From RYN-433 sp036558265 (GTDB lineage Bacteria > Planctomycetota > Phycisphaerae > Tepidisphaerales > Tepidisphaeraceae): DNA of 5,731 bases. Location: the NCBI GenBank assembly GCA_036558265.1, contig DATBFY010000008.1, positions 1 to 5,731 of the forward strand. The letters run 5' to 3'. The notes beneath the pieces were generated by a model. The model saw only the letters and a list, made by a program, of their open reading frames with translations. It was not told the DNA's origin and ran no database searches. The position numbers were made by a program, and so were the translations under genes. Positions within the stretch are counted from its first letter, which is position 1. Each line of letters opens with the position of its first letter. This document shows positions 1 to 5,731 of this stretch, one piece after another.

Positions 1-576
1 ATTGGTCACCTTCGGCCCCTGCGGAAAGTGCGTGACCAGCAGCGTCGGACGGCTCTTGTCCAGCTTCGGCAGCGCCTGCTCCACGTAATCGAACGTGGGT
101 TTCAGGATCGAGCACTTGGCCTTGGTGCCGTCGGTCGAATCGAGCAAAACGAACTGCCACCCGCCGTGCTCAAACGTGTAATTCAGGCTCTTCGGCCGCG
201 CCGCTTCGTATGCGCTGCGGTCCTGCTTCTTCGTGTAGTCGTGGTTCCCGGGAATCGTGTAGATCGGCACCCCCAGTGTCTTAAACGCCTCGTCCACGAT
301 CCCGTACTGGGCAGCCGTGGAGTCGTCGGCCAGGTCTCCCGCGATGATGCAGAACTCGGGCTTCGCCTTCTGCGTCTTCATCGACGCGACCACCTTCGCC
401 AGCCACGGCCCATCCTCCTTGTCGATCACGTGAAGGTCGTTGATGATCAAAAAGTCGAACGCGCCGCTCGGCCGATCGGCCGCGAAGAGCCGCCCCGGCC
501 AGATATCCGCCGCCAGCAGCGCGGCCGCGCTCCACTTCATCAAGTCGCGACGCGAGGGGATCGAAGATCGATTCAT
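1..576 (-). CDS. Tat-exported calcineurin-like metallophosphoesterase (3' end cut by window)
   Basis: The frame is open for 192 residues from an ATG at 576 to the window edge, so the C-terminus is missing. Residues 8-14 (SRRDLMK) form a twin-arginine motif, followed by a hydrophobic stretch (about 15-25) and a possible signal peptidase site near LFAAD (30-34). The protein is therefore probably folded, with its metals, before export to the periplasm. Metallophosphoesterase motifs appear in order: NDLH (46-49, the DxH motif), AGDLADD (79-85), GNHD (110-113) and THFP (182-185). The final GHxH motif would lie beyond the window. The family hydrolyses phosphomono- or diesters with a two-metal centre; the substrate cannot be told from sequence. 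The start is well supported by AAGGA five bases upstream. The gene follows the acid phosphatase after 85 bp that hold a large inverted repeat. A CpdA/Icc-like phosphodiesterase is an alternative, but a Tat signal argues against a cytoplasmic cAMP role. Confidence 0.9.
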   Translation of the reverse strand, partial: MNRSSIPSRRDLMKWSAAALLAADIWPGRLFAADRPSGAFDFLIINDLHVIDKEDGPWLAKVVASMKTQKAKPEFCIIAGDLADDSTAAQYGIVDEAFKTLGVPIYTIPGNHDYTKKQDRSAYEAARPKSLNYTFEHGGWQFVLLDSTDGTKAKCSILKPTFDYVEQALPKLDKSRPTLLVTHFPQGPKVTN

Positions 577-581
577 GGTTT

Positions 582-586
582 TCCTT
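582..586 (-). promoter_or_regulatory. Shine-Dalgarno AAGGA of the Tat phosphoesterase
   Basis: On the minus strand AAGGA is followed by five bases (AAACC) and then ATG at 576. It is the clearest ribosome binding site in the window and fixes this start. It directly abuts the foot of the 25-bp inverted repeat (587-651), so in a read-through transcript a long hairpin would sit against the ribosome landing site. Confidence 0.75.
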
Positions 587-651
587 CGTATCACGGGCAT
601 CCTGCCCGTGAGTGAATGCAGGATGTTCACGGGCAGGATGCCCGTGATACG
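587..651. repeat. Nested inverted repeat, REP-doublet (REPIN)-like
   Basis: Positions 587-611 and 627-651 are perfect reverse complements over 25 bp, separated by 15 bases. Each arm is also a hairpin: stem TCACGGGC / GCCCGTGA (8 bp) with a 5-base loop, at 591-611 (loop ATCCT) and 627-647 (loop AGGAT). The two loops are complementary to each other. The spacer carries GCAGGATG (618-625), an exact copy of 633-640 and the reverse complement of 598-605, which allows a third pairing. Two REP palindromes in opposite orientation are the layout called a REPIN, a non-autonomous element normally moved by a RAYT (TnpA_REP) transposase; no such gene is in the window. The element begins 10 bases after the acid phosphatase stop and ends 10 bases before the next ATG. 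It could be mobile debris, a bidirectional transcription stop, or an mRNA stability element. There is no T-tract, so a classical intrinsic terminator is unlikely. Confidence 0.9.
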
Positions 652-661
652 TCCGCAAGTT

Positions 662-1810
662 CTATTTCTTCGCCGCCGCCTTCGTATCAGGCTTCACATC
701 CTTCTCCGCGATGCCTGCCAGCGCCTTGAGCGGCTTGGTCGTCGCCTTGTCGTGACCGGTCGTCGAGACGATGTGGATCGCCCCGGTTTCCTTGTCGCGC
801 GCGAAGTCGTGGGCGACCGACCCGTCCTTGGTCGAAATATAGCGCACCTCGGCTGAATCCGCCCTGATCTGCAGGTGCGCGAAACCATACAGCTTTCGCG
901 AGAACGGCCCGCGCACGTCCCGCCGCATGTCCGTGATCGGCTGCCCGCCCCCGCCCGCCTGAATGAACGAGAACGGCCAACCCGGAATCTGCAGGTGCTG
1001 CAGGTCGTGATCGTGCCCGGCGATGTACAGGTCCAGCCCGCCCTTCTTGAAGATCGGTCCCCACTCGACCTGCAACACGCCGTTGTCCCCGTGGCTGCCG
1101 TTGGAGAAGAACGGATGATGCGCACAGGCGATCTTCCACCGCGCAGGCGTGGTGGCAAGCTGCTCGGCGATCCACCGTTTCTCCGCCTCCCACTCGTTCG
1201 GCGTCAGTCGCGGCTTGCTGCTCTCGAGCATCAGCGCCGTCACCAGCGGCACCTCGGCGTCCTGCGGGAAATCGACCCGATACCACCGCGCCGGATATTT
1301 CCACCGCGAATCCGGGTGCTTGGCCGCGTATTCCTGCTCCAGCACGACCTTGGTCTTGCCCGATTCGGACCTCTCCTGGTCGTGATTGCCCGACGTGGCG
1401 AAGAACGGGAAGTTCAGCCGCGTCGCGTCATACACGTCCTCGAACACCGACTGGAACTGGTAGTCGTCCACGTCCTTGAGCTTGACGTAAAAGTTGTCCC
1501 CCACCGTCAGCGCCCCGTTGAACTGCACGCCCGTGCGCGACACGTAATCCGCCATCGTCCTGGCCGTGTTCTTCTGCGTCGGTTTCCCGTTCCCGAAATC
1601 CCCGAACAGGATCAGGTTGACCTGGTCCGCCGGATACGGGCGATGGCTCCACTTCGCCACCACCGGCTTGGACGCGGGCTTCTTGTCCGCCGGCTTGGTC
1701 GTGGACTCGGCCACTGGCCGCTCGCTGTGGCTGCACGCCAGCGGTGCGGCCATCAGGGCCATCGACAACAGAGCGGGGAGAAGAATCGCGCGGGGGATCG
1801 ACTTGAACAT
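662..1810 (-). CDS. Purple (tartrate-resistant-type) acid phosphatase, lipoprotein
   Basis: This 382-residue protein belongs to the calcineurin superfamily and resembles mammalian TRAP/uteroferrin. The N-terminus is a Sec lipoprotein signal: basic and hydrophobic residues 1-20, lipobox PLAC with Cys26, then a Lys/Pro/Ala-rich linker (about 30-53). Metal motifs in order: GDFG (70-73), GDNFY (104-108), GNHD (141-144), AHHP (230-233) and GHDHD (265-269). By comparison with uteroferrin, the seven ligands are Asp71, Asp105, Tyr108, Asn142, His231, His266 and His268; His143 and His240 match the catalytic histidines. Tyr108 is the ligand that gives the enzyme class its purple Fe(III) colour. The family hydrolyses phosphate monoesters and anhydrides at acid pH; here it would be membrane-anchored and face the periplasm. 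The C-terminus (about 352-382) is a Lys/Ala-rich tail. I chose the ATG at 1810 over a longer frame from 1864 because it begins the signal peptide and avoids overlap with the upstream gene. It lies 34 bp after that gene, probably in the same transcript. Confidence 0.92.
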   Translation of the reverse strand: MFKSIPRAILLPALLSMALMAAPLACSHSERPVAESTTKPADKKPASKPVVAKWSHRPYPADQVNLILFGDFGNGKPTQKNTARTMADYVSRTGVQFNGALTVGDNFYVKLKDVDDYQFQSVFEDVYDATRLNFPFFATSGNHDQERSESGKTKVVLEQEYAAKHPDSRWKYPARWYRVDFPQDAEVPLVTALMLESSKPRLTPNEWEAEKRWIAEQLATTPARWKIACAHHPFFSNGSHGDNGVLQVEWGPIFKKGGLDLYIAGHDHDLQHLQIPGWPFSFIQAGGGGQPITDMRRDVRGPFSRKLYGFAHLQIRADSAEVRYISTKDGSVAHDFARDKETGAIHIVSTTGHDKATTKPLKALAGIAEKDVKPDTKAAAKK

Positions 1811-1821
1811 CGGATTTAGTG

Positions 1822-1826
1822 CCCTC
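1822..1826 (-). promoter_or_regulatory. Probable Shine-Dalgarno GAGGG of the acid phosphatase
   Basis: GAGGG on the minus strand lies 11 bases before the ATG at 1810. The spacing is on the long side, but the motif supports this start over the one at 1864, which would place 18 extra residues ahead of the signal peptide. Confidence 0.45.
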
Positions 1827-1844
1827 GGGGTTGTCCGATTCTTT

Positions 1845-3278
1845 CTACTTCGATGGGCCAGCATCGTTTGAGCCGCCCGAAATTGCGGACCGCGCGGATG
1901 TGGGCCGGCTCACCGACGTCGCGGGTCGGGTCGTCCGAGTCGTCGCCGTGGCCGTGCTCGGCGGCTTCCCGCGGACCGTTACCTCCACCACATACGCGTC
2001 GCCAGTGCCAAACCGCGGCAGCGGCACCCGCGCCTCCTTGTTCTTCAGCGGGAAATCCGCCCAGACCGCCGGCTCCGGCCCCTCCGAAGCCTTCTGTCCC
2101 GTGTTGACAATCCGCCGGGCCGCGACATGTACCGTCGCCCCCACCGCCCCCTTCACCTGCAGCGTCACATCCCCCAGGACGCGCTTGGCATCTACGCGCG
2201 AGCGGTCGCGCCCCAGGACCAGGCGGCACGTGCGGCTCGCTGCGCTCCACACGGCCACCCCATCCACCGTGTCCGACCCGTTCACCCGCACGGTCCGACC
2301 GCTCTTGTCGAGTGTCGCGTACGCCTCATACGTGTAATAAACCGACCGCCGCTTGAGATCGTTGGTGAACAGGTGACTGAGCTTGAACCCGAACTCCAGC
2401 ATGATCCGCCGCCACGCGTTGTCCCGGGCCGCCTTCTCCACCTGCGCCAAGAAGATCGCCGGATCACCGGCCTGGGCCTTGTCATCGATCGAGGCATTGG
2501 CGCTGACGATGATGCGGGTCAGGTTCGTCCCATCCTGCCAGAAGCTCTCCGCCACGCCCCCCACGTGCCCGCTGATGTCGTGCTTCAAGCCATCTTCATG
2601 CCACCCGACGACGTCCGGCAGCACCCCCCATTCTTTACTGTACTTGAGAAACTCCCCCACCCACCCTCCGTCGTTCTTCGAGATCCCCGGCCCCATCAGC
2701 ACGGCGCCGGGCGCGATCCGCCGAACCTGCCGGACGGTGTGAACCCACGCCGCGAAGAAGTCCACCCGATCCTTGAAGGGCGGGCGGTTCGGCTCCTTCC
2801 AGACTTCATAAATGACCGGCGTCCCCTCCGCTTGCGTCCGATGAATCAATTCTTCGACGCCCTTATCCCACTTATCCCATTTTCCCTTCTCACCGGGAAA
2901 CGCGCCATCGAATTTGACCACGTCGCCGATCGTCACCAGCGTCGCCGGCTGCGCCGCCGCACGCGCCTCCGCGATCGAGCCGAGCGGCTCGAGCAGGTCG
3001 GACCTGGGCTGGGGCGAAGGTTTCGGCCTCAGCATCCCCCGGGCCCGCGGCACAAACGGCCCCAGATCGGCGCTCAACTCGACGACGACCGTCTCCGGCA
3101 CCGGCCTGGCGGCAACCTTGGTCGTCGCCGCGGTCGTGCTCGAAACCGTCTTGCCGTTCCCGCCGCCCGTGCGGGACGACGAGCATGCAAGCCCCACCAC
3201 TGCCAACAGCGCGAACGCCAAGCCGCCCCGGGATATCCCCGCCCGAACCGTTAAGGACATATGCGGGATTCTAACCAT
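1845..3278 (-). CDS. GH39-like (clan GH-A) lipoprotein, probably catalytically impaired
   Basis: The product has 477 residues. A Sec lipoprotein signal (hydrophobic about 19-31, Cys32 in VGLAC) is followed by a Ser/Thr/Gly linker to about residue 60. Residues about 62-355 look like a clan GH-A barrel of GH39 type: W134-D-K-W137 ahead of a helix, YEVWKEPN (157-164), then GPGISKNDGGW (196-206) and PDVVGWHEDG (221-230). A small beta domain (about 335-436) follows, then a Thr/Ser/Arg/Pro-rich tail (about 439-477). In active relatives the acid/base motif is N-E-P; here Asn is Lys161, with Glu162 kept. The strand that should hold the nucleophile Glu reads IIVSANAS (256-263), with Ala260 where I would place it. 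It may therefore bind sugar rather than cleave it; the family call rests on pattern memory. ATG 3278 has a weak GGGGGAA six bases upstream; ATG 3260 (471 residues) has none but also gives a good signal peptide. The frame extends further upstream only across the cysteine desulfurase gene. Confidence 0.75.
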   Translation of the reverse strand: MVRIPHMSLTVRAGISRGGLAFALLAVVGLACSSSRTGGGNGKTVSSTTAATTKVAARPVPETVVVELSADLGPFVPRARGMLRPKPSPQPRSDLLEPLGSIAEARAAAQPATLVTIGDVVKFDGAFPGEKGKWDKWDKGVEELIHRTQAEGTPVIYEVWKEPNRPPFKDRVDFFAAWVHTVRQVRRIAPGAVLMGPGISKNDGGWVGEFLKYSKEWGVLPDVVGWHEDGLKHDISGHVGGVAESFWQDGTNLTRIIVSANASIDDKAQAGDPAIFLAQVEKAARDNAWRRIMLEFGFKLSHLFTNDLKRRSVYYTYEAYATLDKSGRTVRVNGSDTVDGVAVWSAASRTCRLVLGRDRSRVDAKRVLGDVTLQVKGAVGATVHVAARRIVNTGQKASEGPEPAVWADFPLKNKEARVPLPRFGTGDAYVVEVTVRGKPPSTATATTRTTRPATSVSRPTSARSAISGGSNDAGPSK

Positions 3279-3346
3279 CCCGGCTTCCCCCACACCAACC
3301 CCCGCCGCGCCGGTGACAACCCGCGGCCACCCCGTCGCAAGTATGG

Positions 3347-4513
3347 TCAAACCGCGATGGCCACCCCGCGCAACCGGTTCACCGATTCGACCACCGTCTC
3401 GACCGCGAAATCGATCTGCTCGCGGTCGTTCGACTGCCCCAGCGAGAAGCGGACCGATGCGTACGCCAGGTCGTTGGCCACCCCGATCGCCCTGAGCACG
3501 TAGCTGGGTTCCATGCTGGCGCTGGTGCACGCCGACCCCGACGACACCGCCAGATCCCGCGTCAGCGTCGCCAGAAGCTGCTCCCCATCCACCCCCGCGA
3601 ACGAGAGGTTGGTCACGTGCGGCAACCGGTGATCTTCGTTCCCGTTCACCGTGACCCCGTCCAGCCGCGCCAGGATCCCCGCCTGCAGGCGGTCGCGCAA
3701 TCCCGCAAGCCGCGGCGATTCCTGCGGCATCTCCAGCATCGCCAACTCGCACGCCGCCCCCACCCCCACGATTCCCGGCACGTTCAGCGTGCCCGAGCGA
3801 AACCCCTGCTCGTGCCCCCCGCCGTCCAGCAGGGGGGTCAATCGGACGCGCGGACCCCGCTTGCGCACGTACAACGCGCCGCACCCCTTGGGCCCATACA
3901 GCTTGTGCCCCGACATGCTGAGCAAGTCGATGCAATCCTCCTCCACCTTGATCGGCACCTTCCCGATCGCCTGCGTCGCATCGCAATGGAAGATCGCGCC
4001 CCGCTCGCGGCAGAGCCGTCCGATCTCACGGATCGGCGCAAGCGTGCCGATCTCGTTGTTCGCCGCCATGATCGAAACCAGGATCGTGTCCGGCCGGATC
4101 GCCTTGGCGAGCTGTTCGACCTCGACCCGCCCGGTTCGGTCGGGATCCAGGAACGTCACGTCATACCCCTGGTGCGACAGCTTCTTGCATGGGTCCAGCA
4201 CCGCCTTGTGCTCGGTCGTCTGCGTGATGATGTGCCGCCCCCGCTCGGCATACATGTCCGCCACGCCCTTGATCGCCAGGTTGTTCGACTCGGTCGCCCC
4301 GCTGGTCCAGATGATCTCCCGCGCCTCGCACTCCAGGAGCGCCGCCACCTGCACCCGCGCCTGATCCACCGCCCGCATCGCGCGAAAGCCGAACGCATGC
4401 CCGCGGCTGGCCGCATTCCCGAACGCATCCAGGAAAAACGGCGTCATCGCCGCAAAGACCCTGCGGTCCAGCGGCGTGGTGGCATTGTGATCGAGGTAGA
4501 TCGGGAGGTTCAT
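3347..4513 (-). CDS. iscS: Cysteine desulfurase, IscS/NifS group I
   Basis: This 388-residue PLP enzyme converts L-cysteine to alanine and passes the sulfur, as a persulfide, to Fe-S cluster assembly, tRNA thiolation or other acceptors in the cytoplasm. The fold-type I motifs are all present: YLDHNATTP (6-14), TSGATESNNLAIKG (70-83), EHKAVLD (101-107, His102 stacks on PLP), NNEIG (152-156), HCDATQ (176-181, Asp178 and Gln181), SGHKLYGPKG (201-210, Lys204 forms the Schiff base), GGGHEQGFRSGT (231-242) and SSGSACTSAS (324-333) with persulfide Cys329 on the long loop typical of group I. It aligns with E. coli IscS almost throughout but stops at RLRGVAIAV, lacking roughly the last 20 residues that help IscU docking. 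No iscU, iscR, nifU or tRNA-thiolation gene is visible nearby. The ATG at 4513 matches the family N-terminus (MxLPIYLD) despite a weak ribosome site. It follows the peptidase by 84 bp. NifS is an equally possible name. Confidence 0.95.
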   Translation of the reverse strand: MNLPIYLDHNATTPLDRRVFAAMTPFFLDAFGNAASRGHAFGFRAMRAVDQARVQVAALLECEAREIIWTSGATESNNLAIKGVADMYAERGRHIITQTTEHKAVLDPCKKLSHQGYDVTFLDPDRTGRVEVEQLAKAIRPDTILVSIMAANNEIGTLAPIREIGRLCRERGAIFHCDATQAIGKVPIKVEEDCIDLLSMSGHKLYGPKGCGALYVRKRGPRVRLTPLLDGGGHEQGFRSGTLNVPGIVGVGAACELAMLEMPQESPRLAGLRDRLQAGILARLDGVTVNGNEDHRLPHVTNLSFAGVDGEQLLATLTRDLAVSSGSACTSASMEPSYVLRAIGVANDLAYASVRFSLGQSNDREQIDFAVETVVESVNRLRGVAIAV

Positions 4514-4597
4514 GGCTCGCGGCGCAGCATACGCCCAACGCGGCCTGACCGGAATCGCATCACGTAAATTCGCCCGCGGGAGGTGCGAAATCCGACG

Positions 4598-5731
4598 TCA
4601 AAGCCGCTTGGCGTAATTCCGCCACGCCGGCTCCCAGTCCTTGTATCCCGCCCGGTAATTCTTCCGCAAAGCCTCTTCGGGGTTCATCCCGTCCTTGATG
4701 TCGTCGAACATCTGCAAAAACGCCTTGCGGCTCTCGCCGATCAGCGCCTCGACCATCGTCTGCATCACCGGGTACATCTCTCCGCCCGGCATCTTGTTGT
4801 CGTCGAACAGGGCTTCGAAATCGAACCGCTTGCCCGCCATCATTTTCGCGTACGGGTGCGCCGTCGTGATCGGGAACTGGTTGTACGCGATCACCTCCGC
4901 CAGGCCCTCGTTCAGCCACCGCGGGATATTCCGATCGGTGCGGTAGCGCGACACGAACGCGTGCGTGAACTCGTGCGTCAGCGTGTACGCCCAGTGCTTC
5001 TCCGCCTCCTGCACGCCCCATTTTTTCACGTCCGGCTTCCACATGGCCATGTGCCCGCTTCCGTCGCCGTGGCTGGTGAAGTACCCCGCCACGTTCTCCG
5101 GCACCGGGAACCGGTCGATCTGCCCCGCATACCGCTTGAAGTCGTCGTGCCTGGCGAACATGAACACCGGCAGCTTGCCGACGAACACGTTCTCCTTCAC
5201 CGGGATGTCGAACTGCCGGCTGACCGCCGAATACGCCCCCTCGCAGTTGGTCTTGAGGAACTCGAACTCCCGCGGATCCCAGTCGGTGAAGATGATGAAG
5301 TGCGGGGTCTGGATCTCGGCCAACCGAACTTTGAGCCGATCCCCGACACTCTTGGCGCCCTCCTGCGCCGCCTTGATCGCCGCCGCGTCCTGCTCGGGCG
5401 TCGATTTCTGGTACTTGATGCTCGCCACCTCCCCCTTGACCTGCGCGTCGGTCGCCAGCGGCATCGGCTTGGCGTTGGCCTGCCCGCGCAGGATCGCGTC
5501 GCCCTTGAGCTTGCTCTTCGGGTCGATCCGCTCGGCATTGGCGACCGCCGCCTTCGCCTGCTCGCGCAGGTCCCACTTCATCGCCAGTTCCGCCAGCTCA
5601 AGCCAGTCCGACGCCTTCTTGCGATCGATGAACTGCGCCCGCAGCGACACCTGGTTCGCTCCGGTGAGCTGCTCCCACTTCAGCGTCCGCTCCCCCTTGC
5701 CGGTCTTGATGACCAGGGTCTCGTTGTCGTA
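4598..5731 (-). CDS. DUF1570-like gluzincin zinc metallopeptidase (5' end beyond window)
   Basis: The frame is open from the window edge (5731) to TGA at 4598, giving 377 visible residues; the N-terminus and any signal peptide are missing. A GTG at 5650 is a possible start, but the 27 upstream in-frame residues (ending KWEQLTGANQ) read as real protein, so it is probably internal. Visible residues about 35-72 form a helical LELAELAMKWDL...NAERIDP segment common ahead of such peptidases in planctomycetes. The catalytic domain starts near TPHFIIFTDWD (142-152). The zinc site is HEFTH (253-257; His253, His257, general base Glu254), with the third ligand probably Glu275 in WLNEGLAE (273-280), 18 residues after the second His. 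This is the gluzincin (peptidase MA) layout, in which Glu rather than His or Asp is the third ligand. The C-terminal part (about 300-377) is mostly helical. Substrate is unknown; relatives are usually exported. The next gene, the cysteine desulfurase, starts after 84 bp. Confidence 0.85.
   Translation of the reverse strand, partial: YDNETLVIKTGKGERTLKWEQLTGANQVSLRAQFIDRKKASDWLELAELAMKWDLREQAKAAVANAERIDPKSKLKGDAILRGQANAKPMPLATDAQVKGEVASIKYQKSTPEQDAAAIKAAQEGAKSVGDRLKVRLAEIQTPHFIIFTDWDPREFEFLKTNCEGAYSAVSRQFDIPVKENVFVGKLPVFMFARHDDFKRYAGQIDRFPVPENVAGYFTSHGDGSGHMAMWKPDVKKWGVQEAEKHWAYTLTHEFTHAFVSRYRTDRNIPRWLNEGLAEVIAYNQFPITTAHPYAKMMAGKRFDFEALFDDNKMPGGEMYPVMQTMVEALIGESRKAFLQMFDDIKDGMNPEEALRKNYRAGYKDWEPAWRNYAKRL

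Noticed and set aside
469..482. Perfect 14-bp palindrome CGGCCGATCGGCCG
   Set aside because: It lies inside the Tat phosphoesterase coding sequence and is explained by ordinary GC-rich codons (Ala-Asp-Arg-Pro); a single such palindrome is not surprising.
281..658. Small minus-strand open frame running through the inverted repeat, and the + frame 440-856 through the same site
   Set aside because: Both only read through the palindrome and an out-of-frame part of flanking genes; the peptides HGQDAR and GRMPVI are translations of the repeat.
2127..3254. Long + strand open frame (375 codons) opposite the GH39-like gene, with similar long + frames at 875-1819 and 3617-4567
   Set aside because: Their translations are Arg/Pro/His-rich with no recognisable motif. 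They are mirror images of G/C-ending codons in convincing minus-strand genes, as expected in GC-rich DNA.
3279..3346. Possible promoter between the cysteine desulfurase and the GH39-like gene
   Set aside because: I looked for -35/-10 type hexamers on the minus strand and found none with sensible spacing; the gap is GC-rich with only weak features.
3325..3368. Direct repeat of GGCCACCCCG (3325-3334 and 3359-3368) around the end of the cysteine desulfurase gene
   Set aside because: Ten GC-rich bases repeated once, one copy inside coding sequence, is plausible by chance in this composition.
3279..3986. Upstream extension of the GH39-like frame for about 236 codons
   Set aside because: It overlaps the well-supported cysteine desulfurase in another frame, is Gly/Ala/Arg-rich low complexity, and would bury an obvious lipoprotein signal inside the protein.
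4569..4589. Possible hairpin TTCGC / GCGAA with an 11-base loop, then TTTA on the minus strand, after the peptidase stop
   Set aside because: A 5-bp stem with a long loop and only three T residues is too weak to call an intrinsic terminator.

Overview
This GC-rich window (C-rich on the + strand) is densely coded, and every gene I can support lies on the minus strand, so transcription runs from high to low coordinates. The mix suggests a planctomycete, most likely of the Phycisphaerae type: a DUF1570-like HExxH peptidase, Sec lipoproteins with low-complexity tails, a Tat-exported phosphoesterase, and a palindromic intergenic repeat of a kind I associate from memory with those genomes. The lineage is an inference; there is no rRNA or other phylogenetic marker here.

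Layout in transcription order. (1) 5731-4598: exported-type zinc metallopeptidase with HEFTH and NEGLAE motifs, its 5' end beyond the window. (2) 4513-3347: complete IscS/NifS-type cysteine desulfurase with all catalytic residues but a short C-terminus. (3) 3278-1845: lipoprotein with a GH39-like (clan GH-A) barrel whose two hallmark catalytic motifs look degraded. (4) 1810-662: lipoprotein of the purple/tartrate-resistant acid phosphatase family with a complete two-metal active site. (5) 576-1: a second calcineurin-like phosphoesterase with a twin-arginine signal, cut by the window edge. Gaps between genes are 84, 68, 34 and 85 bp, so genes 3 and 4, and perhaps the whole set, could be co-transcribed. 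I see no convincing promoter and no T-tract terminator.

The 85-bp gap between the two phosphoesterases is almost filled by a perfect 25-bp inverted repeat (587-611 / 627-651) in which each arm is itself a hairpin. This matches a REP doublet (REPIN), and it ends directly against the Shine-Dalgarno sequence of the Tat phosphoesterase.

Functionally, four of the five products look exported (two lipoproteins, one Tat substrate, one probable secreted or periplasmic peptidase), and two hydrolyse phosphate esters or anhydrides. This fits envelope or scavenging work, with a housekeeping cysteine desulfurase embedded among them. I do not see a clear new multi-gene defence or mobile system. The points most worth a second look are the nested palindrome, the apparently inactive glycosidase and the animal-TRAP-like bacterial phosphatase. 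No stretch over 300 bases lacks a gene.
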